DNA of 64,000 nt, taken from contig NZ_WHLY01000002.1 in assembly GCF_009296315.1 (NCBI RefSeq), forward strand, positions 930,001 to 994,000. The letters are read 5' to 3'. Below the pieces are notes generated by a model. That model saw nothing but the letters and a program-made list of their open reading frames with translations, ran no database searches and was not told the DNA's origin. Source of the DNA: Salmonirosea aquatica (GTDB taxonomy: Bacteria > Bacteroidota > Bacteroidia > Cytophagales > Spirosomataceae). Below, piece after piece: positions 1 to 9,705 of this stretch (within the stretch, counting starts at the first letter, position 1; each line of letters begins with the position of its first letter). The position numbers and the translations under genes are program-made.

Positions 1-681
1 CCTACCAGTATCCGCAGCAATGAAATTCTGGTGGGCGACCGCCCTTTCGCGGGGGTTATTCTGCTCAAATCTTTTGCTACCTCGGTCGATAAAGTACATA
101 AGCAACGATTATCATCGGTGCTGAGTACCGGGATGATCGGCCCAGCCGCCTTTGCCGGACGGATGCAGGCTACCATCCACCACTGGTCGGGCGATGTAGA
201 CCCACAGGGCTGGCAATATCAGATCCGAAACGACGTAGCGATCAACTACGAACTCAACCACGAGCGGCAACTGCTGGAGGTACCTCACATCGTCTCGATC
301 CATTCCAACGCCCAGCTCCGGCTAGGTACCCTTTCTGACAAAGTGCAGGCGGGCTTTACGCTCACCCTGGGTAGGTTCGATTCGCCTCTGACTTCTTCCA
401 TTCAGCGTTCAGGACACAATTTTCAGTTGTATTTGTACAGTCAGTCGCTGGGCGCTTCGGTCGGGTACGATGCTACGCTGCAAGGCGGGTTATTCAACCA
501 AAATAGTCCGTACACGCTGAAAGCTTCCGAACTGAATCGATTTACTTTTCAAAATAACTATGGCGTTGTGGTTCAATTTTGGAAAATTTACGCCGAATAT
601 TACCGAACCTACCTCAGCCGGGAATTCAAAACCGGCCGCGAGCATAGCTGGGGTGGCGTGAAGCTGGGCGTGGCGTTTTAA
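1..681 (+). CDS. LpxR-like (DUF2219) lipid A deacylase, 5' end cut off by window
   Basis: The reading frame is open from base 1, so the protein begins upstream; about 226 C-terminal residues are visible. The fragment carries the DUF2219/LpxR signature: DRPFAG, then a TGMIGPAAFAG block, a conserved H in TIHHW, and a GWQYQIRND block, followed by alternating hydrophobic strands ending in a C-terminal F typical of outer-membrane barrels. LpxR removes the 3'-acyloxyacyl group from lipid A at the outer membrane. The N-terminal active-site residues lie outside the window and cannot be checked. The GTG at 31 is internal, because VGDRPFAG is continuous with upstream codons. The VOC gene follows after 22 nt and may be co-transcribed. 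Family assignment is fairly confident; substrate is inferred from the family. Confidence 0.8.
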   Translation, partial: PTSIRSNEILVGDRPFAGVILLKSFATSVDKVHKQRLSSVLSTGMIGPAAFAGRMQATIHHWSGDVDPQGWQYQIRNDVAINYELNHERQLLEVPHIVSIHSNAQLRLGTLSDKVQAGFTLTLGRFDSPLTSSIQRSGHNFQLYLYSQSLGASVGYDATLQGGLFNQNSPYTLKASELNRFTFQNNYGVVVQFWKIYAEYYRTYLSREFKTGREHSWGGVKLGVAF

Positions 682-703
682 CTAATAACCTATACTAAAA
701 TCG

Positions 704-1093
704 ATGAATAACCTCACCAAAATCCACCACATTGCCATTATCGCTTCCGATTATCAAAAGTCGAAGATCTTCTACACGGAAGTATTGGGTTTGACCGTCC
801 TTCGGGAGGTGTACCGCGAAGCCCGGCAATCGTATAAATTGGATCTGGCGCTGGATGGTGAGTATATCATTGAACTTTTCTCTTTTCCCAATCCCCCCGC
901 TCGGCCTTCCCGCCCGGAAGCTACCGGGCTTCGGCATCTGGCGTTCGAGGTAGGTGATCTGGATGCTACAATTCAGGAACTCACCAATCACGGCGTGGTA
1001 GCCGAGCCGGTCCGGGTGGATGAATTTACGCGGAAACGGTTTACGTTCATTGCCGATCCGGATGACCTGCCGATTGAATTTTATGAAAGATAG
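704..1093 (+). CDS. VOC/glyoxalase family protein, GloA2/YaeR-like
   Basis: This 129-residue protein has the two beta-alpha-beta-beta-beta units of the vicinal oxygen chelate fold. The likely metal ligands are visible: H in IHHIAI, E in YIIELF, H in GLRHLAFE and E in PIEFYE near the C-terminus. Length and the PARPSRPEATGLRHLAF segment match the YaeR/SMU1112c-type subfamily, usually annotated as glyoxalase I-like although substrates are mostly unknown. It follows the LpxR-like gene by 22 nt on the same strand. No terminator is evident between 1094 and 1220. Confidence 0.85.
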   Translation: MNNLTKIHHIAIIASDYQKSKIFYTEVLGLTVLREVYREARQSYKLDLALDGEYIIELFSFPNPPARPSRPEATGLRHLAFEVGDLDATIQELTNHGVVAEPVRVDEFTRKRFTFIADPDDLPIEFYER

Positions 1094-1220
1094 CACACCT
1101 CCTTTTTTATAACGCACATGTTTTTAACGATCTAATCAAAACCTTCGGAGTACATATATTTTTCAGCTGGCTTGTCGTTGAAAGGTTATATCCTTTGCCC
1201 ATCCTAAACCTTTCATTCCT

Positions 1221-4127
1221 ATGCGACAGCCACTACCGTGTCTCCTCGTGCTGTGTCTAATGGCAGCAGGTACCCAAGACGTTTCGGCTTCCCACGTCCG
1301 GGCGGGCGAAATCACCGCCAAGCGAATCTCAAATACCTCGCTGACTTATGAAATCACCTTTACGGCTTACTACGACGTAGAAAACGGAAAAGGAGCGGCG
1401 GACGGGCAGAACAATGTCAGTTTTTATATCGGCGATGTAGGCCCCATCCAAGTCAACCGGAAAGTACCCTATCCCAACATTGGCAACGGCACTACCCGAA
1501 ACGAGTACACCTTTACTTATACGTTTCCGGCTCCGGGACGATTCACAATCTCGACCTCGATAATAAACCGAAATGCCAACATTTGTAATCTTGGTGGTGG
1601 AGACTCCGGGCAAATAGATTTTTTTGTCCGTACTACCCTTATCATCAATTCTTCCCTAGGTCTTAATCGCACTCCAGTGCTCTTGAACCCGCCGATCGAC
1701 CTGGCCGCCGTGGGCCAGCGCTACATTCATAATCCCGGAGCTTACGATGCCGATGGAGACAGCCTGGCTTATCGGCTGGTGGTTCCTCAGCGTAGCCTGT
1801 CGGCAGGAAAGGGAACTGACCTCGGCGTGTATGTACCACCCAACCGGCAAACGTCGTTTGGTCCACCCATCGGCGCCACTGAAGATGGCGCCACGCCTTC
1901 GACCTTTACGCTCGATTCGCTCACGGGTGATCTGGTGTGGGATGCGCCGACTAAGCCGTGTTTTTACAATGTCGCATTTGTGGTGGAAGAGTGGCGCAAT
2001 GGTGTACTGATCGGGGAAATCGTGCGCGATATGCAGATCATCGTGATCGAAAGCCCCAACGACCGCCCCAGACTCGATCCGCTACCCGACCTGTGCGTGG
2101 AAGCAGGTACCCTCATTCAGCAAACCATTACGGCCAATGACAAAAACGGCGACCGCCTTACGCTGACTTCCAACAGCGGGGTGTATCTCAGCGACCTGGT
2201 ACCAGCTCAGAACGCCCAGTTCAGTGTCGTAATGCAAAACGATTTGGGTCAAATAAAGGGTACCTTCCGCTGGCAAACCGGCTGCGATCATATTCGCCTG
2301 GAACCTTACGATGTGCTGGTCAAAGTAGAGGATGCGGCCGGGCCTAATTTCCCTAACCCCTCGCTTTTCCGGAAACTGGTGGACATCAAAACGTTCAAAA
2401 TACGGGTGTATGGTCCCAAACCTCAAAACCTGCGAGCCGAACCCGTGGCGGATGCGACCGCGCGGGCCTTCCGGCTTACATGGAGTGCGTATCAATGTCA
2501 GATACCGGGCGCGCAGATCGCCATTTACCGTAAAGTAGGTTGCTCTGATTTCCAGGCCGGGGTTTGCCAGCCGGGTCTGTCGCCAGCCTTGGGTTACGAA
2601 GAGGTAGCGCGCGTGGGAGTAGGTGAAACGTTTTTTGTGGACGACAACGGCGGTCAGGGTTTACAACGGGGAATCAGCTATAGCTACCGTCTGGTGGCAC
2701 TTTTTCCACGCCAGGGTACCCTGGCCGATGATCCCGGTCGCCTGAATGGAGGTGGTAGTAGTCTGCCCTCAGCTGAATTTTGCTCCGACCTACCCCAACT
2801 AGCACCCCTCATCACCCATGTCACGGTCGATTCGACCAGCCAGACGCGCGGCGTCATAACGGTGCGCTGGACCCGCCCGGCCGTCGCCGTTCCCGGAGCC
2901 GATGCCGGACCTTCGCAGTATCGGCTCTTTCGGGCCACGGGATTGGATGGTACTGATTTTACGCAGATAGCTACCCTTGATACCCGCTTGCAAGCGGGGG
3001 TACCTGACACGCTTTTTGTCGATAAAAACCTGAATACCACGCAAAATGCCTACCGCTATCGCGTAGATTATTATTACCCCAATCAAGGTACCTTAACAAA
3101 GCTCGAAGAAACAGAACCTGCCAGTAGTGTACGCCTGGAACAGGTGCAGGGTACCAGCGCTCAGGTACGCTTGGCCTGGATGGCGAATGTACCCTGGGAT
3201 AACACCAACCGCCTGCATCGTATTTATCGGGAAGACCGCAGCCAGCCGGGCACCTTCAATCGGATTGCGGAAGTGCAAGTGCAGGGTTTCGAAACATTTG
3301 AATATACGGACGATGGTACCGACCGCTTCGTGGCCGACGGTACCCATACCATCACGTTATCGCCAGACTCGACCTACTGCTATCGCGTAGAAACCGTGGG
3401 TTCTTATAACAATACCCGCGTTAGGCCCGCGCTTTTGTACAATTTCTCCCAAACCCTATGCGTCAGTCCCACCGATACCACCCGGCCCTGTCCACCCGTT
3501 TTGGCACTGGATATTCCCGACTGCGCTACCTTATCCCCAGATGCCTTTTGCGGACAGTCTGATTATACCAACACACTTAGCTGGAAATCATCTGAAAGTT
3601 CTGCCACGGGCGCGGCCTGTGGACGTGGCGTTGTGGCCTATAAAATCTACTTCGCTCGCTACCGCGACGAAGAGCCGACGTACCTGGCTTCCGTGCTACC
3701 TCCGCCTATCCCCTTGGCAACGGACTACACCCATACGGGGCTGAGTTCCTTTGCGGGATGCTACTACGTCACGGCGGTGAATCGCTTTGGCCAGGAAAGC
3801 ACCCCCAGTAATCTGGCATGCCGGGACAATTGCCCGCAATTTGCTCTTCCTAATGTATTTACCCCGAACCTCGACGGAAAAAATGACGAATTCGCTCCGT
3901 TGAACTGCCCTACCTTCGTGGAGGAGGTTCAGTTCGTAGCTTTCAACCGCTGGGGTACGAAGGTGTTCGAAACAACGGATGCGACTTTGAAATGGAATGG
4001 AAAAAATTCTGCCGGGCAGGATTTACCCTCAGGGCAGTATTTTTATCAGGCTTCGGTGCAGTTCCAGTCCGTGGAACGCGACAGGGTACCCTTGCAGTAT
4101 AAAGGGTGGGTGCAGTTGGTACGGTAG
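1221..4127 (+). CDS. Secreted multidomain protein with T9SS type B sorting domain (CHU_C)
   Basis: The 968-residue protein starts with a hydrophobic signal peptide (about residues 1-23, ending near VSA/SHVRAG). An N-terminal beta-rich half carries a cadherin/PKD-like DADGDSLAY calcium-type motif near residue 175. Several fibronectin type III-like repeats follow (about 395-760) with recurring LTW/RVDYYY/CYRVETVG strands. The last ~94 residues are a gliding-motility-associated C-terminal domain: NVFTPNLDGKNDEF, FNRWG, WNGKNSAGQDLPSGQYFY, ending in a GW-hydrophobic strand. That domain directs secretion and anchoring by the type IX system. It probably acts as a surface adhesin or structural protein; no catalytic domain is visible. 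A TATCCTTTG box at 1189-1197, one base longer than the usual -7 spacing, may be its promoter. Confidence 0.88.
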   Translation: MRQPLPCLLVLCLMAAGTQDVSASHVRAGEITAKRISNTSLTYEITFTAYYDVENGKGAADGQNNVSFYIGDVGPIQVNRKVPYPNIGNGTTRNEYTFTYTFPAPGRFTISTSIINRNANICNLGGGDSGQIDFFVRTTLIINSSLGLNRTPVLLNPPIDLAAVGQRYIHNPGAYDADGDSLAYRLVVPQRSLSAGKGTDLGVYVPPNRQTSFGPPIGATEDGATPSTFTLDSLTGDLVWDAPTKPCFYNVAFVVEEWRNGVLIGEIVRDMQIIVIESPNDRPRLDPLPDLCVEAGTLIQQTITANDKNGDRLTLTSNSGVYLSDLVPAQNAQFSVVMQNDLGQIKGTFRWQTGCDHIRLEPYDVLVKVEDAAGPNFPNPSLFRKLVDIKTFKIRVYGPKPQNLRAEPVADATARAFRLTWSAYQCQIPGAQIAIYRKVGCSDFQAGVCQPGLSPALGYEEVARVGVGETFFVDDNGGQGLQRGISYSYRLVALFPRQGTLADDPGRLNGGGSSLPSAEFCSDLPQLAPLITHVTVDSTSQTRGVITVRWTRPAVAVPGADAGPSQYRLFRATGLDGTDFTQIATLDTRLQAGVPDTLFVDKNLNTTQNAYRYRVDYYYPNQGTLTKLEETEPASSVRLEQVQGTSAQVRLAWMANVPWDNTNRLHRIYREDRSQPGTFNRIAEVQVQGFETFEYTDDGTDRFVADGTHTITLSPDSTYCYRVETVGSYNNTRVRPALLYNFSQTLCVSPTDTTRPCPPVLALDIPDCATLSPDAFCGQSDYTNTLSWKSSESSATGAACGRGVVAYKIYFARYRDEEPTYLASVLPPPIPLATDYTHTGLSSFAGCYYVTAVNRFGQESTPSNLACRDNCPQFALPNVFTPNLDGKNDEFAPLNCPTFVEEVQFVAFNRWGTKVFETTDATLKWNGKNSAGQDLPSGQYFYQASVQFQSVERDRVPLQYKGWVQLVR

Positions 4128-4140
4128 ATAACCAATTATT

Positions 4141-4180
4141 AAAAAGCGGATTCGGCGATTGAATGCCGAGCCCGCTTTTT
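4141..4180. terminator. Bidirectional intrinsic terminator between CHU_C gene and metX
   Basis: AAAAAGCGG (4141-4149) pairs with CCGCTTTTT (4172-4180), and an inner CGGC/GCCG extends the stem. A/T runs on both flanks make it usable by both convergent genes. Confidence 0.8.
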
Positions 4181-4201
4181 ATTTCGGTGATGGTATGGAT
4201 T

Positions 4202-5245
4202 CTAAGCCATCTCCAGGGTACCCTTGTTTTCCTGCCACGCCCGGATGACTTGGGTGAGTTGCTTGTATTCGATCAGAAAACCGTCGTGCCCGTAGAGTGA
4301 GTCAATTTCCTGGTACTCGGCATCGGGAATGTGGCGCGCCTGGAACTGCTGTTCCACTGTCGGAAACAACATATCCGATTTGATGCCCAACACCAGCGTA
4401 CGGGCTTTCACCATACCCAGAGCATTGACGATGCCGCCCCGGTTACGCCCTACATTGTGTGAGTCCATGACTTTGGACAGCACCCAATAGGAAAACGCGT
4501 TGAATCGCTTCATGAATTTTTCGCCCTGGTACCGCTGGTACGATGACGCCCGAAACTCATCGATCTGGTCGGGGTTGTCGCGCGCCTGCGTGAAATTGTA
4601 GGTGTCGTAGTTACGGTAGGACAGCAATGCGATGGACCGCGCCGCGCTCATGCCCAGCATGCCCGCTTCGGGCGAAGCTTGCGTCCAACTTGCATCAGCC
4701 TGAATAGCCATCCGTTGTGATTCATTGAAGGCAATGCCCCAGGAAGAATGTACGGCGTTAGAAGCGATCAGAATCAGCTCATCAAATAAATCGGGTTCCT
4801 GAATAGCCCATTCCAGCGACTGCTGTCCGCCCAAAGAACCGCCCAAACACACGCTAATGCGCTCAATTTCCAATTCCTGGCGCAGTAGGTCCAGGGCAGC
4901 TACCACATCGCGTACCGTCAGGGTAGGGAAATCGTGGTAGTAGGGTTGCTGCGTCAATGGATTGATGGAAAGCGGCCCCGTAGAGCCGTAAGCAGAGCCC
5001 AGCACATTGGCACACACGATGAAATGCCGGGACGGATCGAAATGGGTATTTGCACCTACCAGGCCGTCCCACCATTCGGCGGCATTGGCACTACCCGTCA
5101 GCGCATGGCATACCCACACAATGTTATCGTCATTGGCTGAACGAGTGCCACAGGTAGTGTAGGCCAATTCAAAGCCGGGCAGTTCGCGGCCCGATTCGAG
5201 CGTAAAGGTATAAGGATATTTAAAGGTCTTTTTCTCAGGTTGCAT
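4202..5245 (-). CDS. metX: Homoserine O-acetyltransferase
   Basis: This alpha/beta-hydrolase of 347 residues from the ATG at 5245 transfers acetyl from acetyl-CoA to L-homoserine, making the substrate of the upstream metY product. The nucleophile elbow is GGSLGGQQ, the catalytic Asp is in GIKSDMLFP and the catalytic His in YGHDGF. The early block WVCHALTGSA is typical of MetX. The reading frame runs open to 5323, but those 26 extra residues are low-complexity, come from AT-rich spacer DNA and precede the conserved start MQPEKKTF, so 5245 is preferred. It lies 71 to 149 nt downstream of metY on the same strand, with a hairpin between them, so expression may be partly uncoupled from the riboswitch-controlled metY. 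Confidence 0.93.
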   Translation of the reverse strand: MQPEKKTFKYPYTFTLESGRELPGFELAYTTCGTRSANDDNIVWVCHALTGSANAAEWWDGLVGANTHFDPSRHFIVCANVLGSAYGSTGPLSINPLTQQPYYHDFPTLTVRDVVAALDLLRQELEIERISVCLGGSLGGQQSLEWAIQEPDLFDELILIASNAVHSSWGIAFNESQRMAIQADASWTQASPEAGMLGMSAARSIALLSYRNYDTYNFTQARDNPDQIDEFRASSYQRYQGEKFMKRFNAFSYWVLSKVMDSHNVGRNRGGIVNALGMVKARTLVLGIKSDMLFPTVEQQFQARHIPDAEYQEIDSLYGHDGFLIEYKQLTQVIRAWQENKGTLEMA

Positions 5246-5355
5246 ACGTGCCCAACCACTTGTTAATGGAGAATTGGAAAGAGGGAATGGAGAATGAATA
5301 CTCGCTGATTCTGGACAAATCAATCCGGTAAGTCAACTATTTTCCCAAAAGTAAA

Positions 5356-5386
5356 CTACGGCTCCGGTTTGCTGCCGGAGCCGTAG
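5356..5386 (-). terminator. Strong hairpin between metY and metX
   Basis: A perfect 12-bp stem, CTACGGCTCCGG (5356-5367) with CCGGAGCCGTAG (5375-5386), surrounds a 7-nt loop. On the minus strand it follows the metY stop and leads into a short T-rich stretch (TTTACTTTT), so it looks like a terminator or attenuator, or an RNA-stabilising 3' end. Confidence 0.6.
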
Positions 5387-5394
5387 AAGTCGAA

Positions 5395-6714
<1,320 letters not shown>

Positions 6715-6891
6715 TTATGGGTTTAATTGTGTAATTGTTGTACTGCGAGCATTTTATACTATTTATCTGATTTTCAGTAGGGTAGTCTTCTTATTTGCGA
6801 TGTACCGGAAACACAGGAAATATGTGCAGCCATGTATAGCAGCAGAAAGAAAACCCAAAAGGAATTCTTCCGCGCTAGATACACATGCAAC

Positions 6892-6932
6892 AAAAAACAC
6901 CATCCCGGCTGGCCCTAGCAAGTTGAGATGGT
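6892..6932 (-). terminator. Riboswitch expression-platform terminator
   Basis: On the minus strand ACCATCTC (6932-6925) pairs with GGGATGGT (6906-6899, one U-G pair), followed by GTTTTTTG (6898-6891). It sits 70 nt after the SAM aptamer and 180 nt before metY, the expected place for SAM-dependent termination. A separate 7-bp hairpin (6939-6957, GAGTAGC/GCTACTC) lies just before it. Confidence 0.75.
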
Positions 6933-7000
6933 ACAGGTGAGTAGCAGCGGGCTACTCCGAAAACGGAATGAGGTTGGTTCTGATTCATGCGCGGTTTGAG

Positions 7001-7108
7001 TTTATATTTCCTAACTGCTTAGGTGGGAGTTAGCACCTTGTCCCGGTTGCGCGTGGGATAGGTTGCCAGAGGTTCTGTGAGCCCATTCTCTAGCCTCTTC
7101 TTTATAAA
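7001..7108 (-). ncRNA. SAM-I (S-box) riboswitch
   Basis: Read on the minus strand, the region shows every S-box helix. P1 is TTTATA (7108-7103) with TATAAA (7006-7001). P2 is AGAGG with CCTCT, directly followed by the conserved GGCAACC. P3 is ACCT with AGGT, with an inner CCC/GGG. P4 is CTAAC with GTTAG, after the signature AAGGTGCTAACTCC. This is the class that binds S-adenosylmethionine and usually turns off methionine synthesis genes; here it precedes metY. No other gene lies between it and metY. The assignment rests on sequence motifs and helix pairing done by eye. Confidence 0.92.
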
Positions 7109-7266
7109 TCAACCGCCGGTGGTGAAGCAATTGACTTGATGACGCAATATTAAGCCCCAATGCAGGGAATTCCAAGCCCGATTCGGTATTTTTTGCGAAA
7201 CTGATTTTTCTGCTCTGCATCGCTGTCCTTCGCCTTTCGGGGGATTTTTCGGTCAAAGTTATTCCC

Positions 7267-7274
7267 TATCTTTG
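7267..7274 (+). promoter_or_regulatory. Bacteroidota -7 element (TATCTTTG) for the DUF721 gene
   Basis: TATCTTTG matches TAnnTTTG and lies 19 nt before the ATG at 7294. No clear -33 TTG is seen at the usual distance. Confidence 0.6.
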
Positions 7275-7293
7275 TACAAAGCATCTTCAAAAC

Positions 7294-7620
7294 ATGGCTC
7301 AATACTACAAATTCGATAAAGAGCGGGCCGCCCGCAAGCCCGGCGTTACGCCCTTGAAAGAGGCTATTGAGCGCATGTTCAGTGCGCATCACATGAAAAA
7401 GGGTTTTGAGGAAAGCTACGTGAGTGCCCACTGGGAGAAAATCATGGGCCTGCCCATATCTTCACGTACCCAGAAAGTGTATGTGAAAGACCGGGTATTA
7501 TTTTTACAGATTGAATCGGCTCCCCTGCGCAATGAACTCGTTCACGCCAAGAAAAAGATCATCGAACTCATCAACCGTGAAATGAAGGGTGATTTAATTG
7601 AGGAGGTGGTTTTTATTTAG
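7294..7620 (+). CDS. DUF721 / DciA-like protein
   Basis: A 108-residue basic protein with the DUF721 pattern: an N-terminal helix (LKEAIERMFSAHHMKKGFEE), then VSAHWEKIMG, a strand pair (KVYVKDRVLFLQI) and SAPLRNELVHAKKKIIELIN. DciA members load or help the replicative helicase DnaB in many bacteria. In Bacteroidota the family is short like this one, and its role is inferred from homology. It has its own promoter and stands alone; dnaA lies 51 kb away. The stop at 7618-7620 is followed by 137 nt without features before the channel gene. Confidence 0.85.
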   Translation: MAQYYKFDKERAARKPGVTPLKEAIERMFSAHHMKKGFEESYVSAHWEKIMGLPISSRTQKVYVKDRVLFLQIESAPLRNELVHAKKKIIELINREMKGDLIEEVVFI

Positions 7621-7757
7621 CGTATAGTCCGGTGTATCACAGATCCCTATTCTTTATTTTTAGTATTACTGGTTTCAGCCAACTACTTTACCACTCAATC
7701 GTATGCAGTTGGTGATCCAGGGAGCAGACATTGTCGACTCTCCACTGAATAAAAAAC

Positions 7758-8738
7758 ATGGCAAAAAAAATACCTTCCCGTTCCAAGAGTTCCATGCTGA
7801 CCCAGGAAGAAAACCGCAAGGATCTTGGATTTGGCACCAAAATAACTAGTGAACGGGTCCGGCTGATCAATAAAGACGGCACTTTTAATGTAAGACGGGT
7901 AGGCGACTCGTTCTTGAATAGTGTCAACTGGTACCATCGGTTGATCATTCTGGGCTGGAGAAAGTTTTTCGGTATTATTTTCCTCTTTTATTTCCTACTC
8001 AATATTGTCTTTGCCTGTCTTTATCTGTTCATTGGGATTGAATACCTGGAAGGTATCAGTAACGAGCACCAGCAACCTGCCTTTTGGGAAGCTTTCTTCT
8101 TCAGTGCCCAAACCCTGACGACCGTAGGGTACGGTCGCATAAGTCCTACGGGCTTTTGGGCCAATAGTGTGGCGGGGCTAGAGGCCTTGATTGGTTTGTT
8201 GCTCATAGCGCTGGCTACGGGCTTGTTCTACGGGCGTTTTTCCCGCTCGGTACCCCGCATCCGATTCAGTAAAAATATTGTCGTGGCGCCCTACCTGGAC
8301 ATCAACGGCCTGATGTTCCGCATTATCCACGAACGGGACAACGAATTGATCGACCTGGATGTGGAAATGACGCTTTCGTGCCTCGATACCCTGCCGAGTG
8401 GCGCTAAAATCCGCAAATACTACCCCTTGGATCTGGAGCGTGATCACGTGAATTTTTTTCCGCTCAACTGGACCCTGGTCCATCCCATTACCGAAGACAG
8501 CCCACTGGCTAACGCAACGGAGAAAAGCCTGGCTGATGCCGACGCCGAATTTCTAATCATGATCCGGGCCATCGACGAAACCTTCATGCAGCAGGTCCAC
8601 GTCCGGTTTTCGTACCATTATGAAGAGCTGCTCTGGGGAGCTAAGTTTGAACCCATGTTCGATACGAGCGTGCAAGGCGATATTGCCGTGCGGGTTTCGG
8701 ACATTGACCGCTACCAACCTGCTTCTTTAAACACCTGA
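7758..8738 (+). CDS. Inward-rectifier (KirBac-type) potassium channel
   Basis: A 326-residue protein with two membrane helices (about residues 71-96 and 136-162) flanking a pore helix and the K+ selectivity filter TTVGYGR. The N-terminal segment ahead of TM1 forms the slide helix (DSFLNSVNWYHRLIILGW). The C-terminal ~165 residues form the cytoplasmic immunoglobulin-like Kir domain, with strands such as FRIIHERDNELIDLDVEMTLS split around conserved charged turns. It should conduct K+ across the inner membrane. The LD-carboxypeptidase gene follows after 10 nt, and an SDR gene after that, suggesting one operon. Confidence 0.9.
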   Translation: MAKKIPSRSKSSMLTQEENRKDLGFGTKITSERVRLINKDGTFNVRRVGDSFLNSVNWYHRLIILGWRKFFGIIFLFYFLLNIVFACLYLFIGIEYLEGISNEHQQPAFWEAFFFSAQTLTTVGYGRISPTGFWANSVAGLEALIGLLLIALATGLFYGRFSRSVPRIRFSKNIVVAPYLDINGLMFRIIHERDNELIDLDVEMTLSCLDTLPSGAKIRKYYPLDLERDHVNFFPLNWTLVHPITEDSPLANATEKSLADADAEFLIMIRAIDETFMQQVHVRFSYHYEELLWGAKFEPMFDTSVQGDIAVRVSDIDRYQPASLNT

Positions 8739-8748
8739 CTTTCTCCCG

Positions 8749-9675
8749 ATGACCCTATCCCTCCTTCTCCCTCCTTATCTACAGCCTGGCGATACCGTGG
8801 GTGTGCTGGCTCCGGCGAGTAAAGTCAGCTATGACGATTGTGTCGCCGGACTCCATGTTTTAAGGAACGAGTGGCACCTGAATGTGGTCGAATGCCCGAC
8901 ACTCTGGAGCGAGTACTACCAGTATTCAGGTACCGATCAGCAACGCCGCGACGATATGCAAAGCCTGCTGGACAATCCTGATGTAAAGGCCATTCTGGCG
9001 GCGCGGGGCGGCTATGGCTGTTCGAGAATAGTAGATGATCTGGATTTTACAGCTTTCGAGCAATCGCCCAAATGGCTGGTTGGTTTCAGTGATCTGACTG
9101 CGCTGTTGGCTCACCTGGGTACCCTTGGTTACGCGAGCATCCACGGCCCTATGGTGAAGACAATGGCTCATGAAGGCGGCGAGCAGGCGCTGGAATCGCT
9201 TCGAAAAGCTCTTTTTGGCGAAAGTATGGCTTATTCGGTTCCTGCACATCCACTCAATCGGCCAGGAATCGCTGACGGATTAGTCATGGGGGGCAATCTG
9301 TGTCTACTGGCTCATTTGGTTGGGTCGAGTTCGGAGGTTGACACACAAGGTACCCTCCTGTTCATCGAGGACATCAATGAGTACCTTTACAACATCGATC
9401 GCATGATGATCCAGCTTAAGCGCGCCGGAAAACTCCAAAATCTGGCGGGATTGATCGTGGGTCAGTTTACCGAAGTGCGCGATAATTCGGATCCGGCTTT
9501 TGGAAAAACTGCCTACGAAATCATAGCGGACCATACCCAGGAGTACAGCTTTCCCATCTGTTTCGATTTTCCAGTCGGCCATGTGGCCGACAACCGGGCT
9601 CTGCCGGTAGGTCTTATGGCTACCCTGGATGTGAGCGAGTACGGCGGGCAGCTACGGTACCCAACAAATTCATAA
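8749..9675 (+). CDS. ldcA: LD-carboxypeptidase (muramoyltetrapeptide carboxypeptidase, S66 family)
   Basis: This 308-residue cytoplasmic peptidase removes the terminal D-Ala from muropeptide tetrapeptides during murein recycling. The opening PGDTVGVLAPAS block and the Ser nucleophile in GFSDLTALL are visible. The catalytic Glu is in LFIEDINEYLYNIDRM and the catalytic His in FPVGHVADN, as in family S66. The length is typical. It starts 10 nt after the potassium channel stop and is followed after 30 nt by an SDR gene, so the three are probably co-transcribed, although their functions are not obviously linked. Confidence 0.92.
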   Translation: MTLSLLLPPYLQPGDTVGVLAPASKVSYDDCVAGLHVLRNEWHLNVVECPTLWSEYYQYSGTDQQRRDDMQSLLDNPDVKAILAARGGYGCSRIVDDLDFTAFEQSPKWLVGFSDLTALLAHLGTLGYASIHGPMVKTMAHEGGEQALESLRKALFGESMAYSVPAHPLNRPGIADGLVMGGNLCLLAHLVGSSSEVDTQGTLLFIEDINEYLYNIDRMMIQLKRAGKLQNLAGLIVGQFTEVRDNSDPAFGKTAYEIIADHTQEYSFPICFDFPVGHVADNRALPVGLMATLDVSEYGGQLRYPTNS

Positions 9676-9705
9676 CGATTCTTTTCAAAAACCATCAACT
9701 TCCCT

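Noticed and set aside
5246-5323. 26-residue N-terminal extension of MetX
   Set aside because: Encoded by AT-rich spacer-like DNA with GGAGAAT repeats and absent from the family; the ATG at 5245 fits better.
7011-7256. 81-codon minus-strand frame upstream of metY
   Set aside because: It runs through the SAM-I aptamer, whose RNA helices explain the sequence better.
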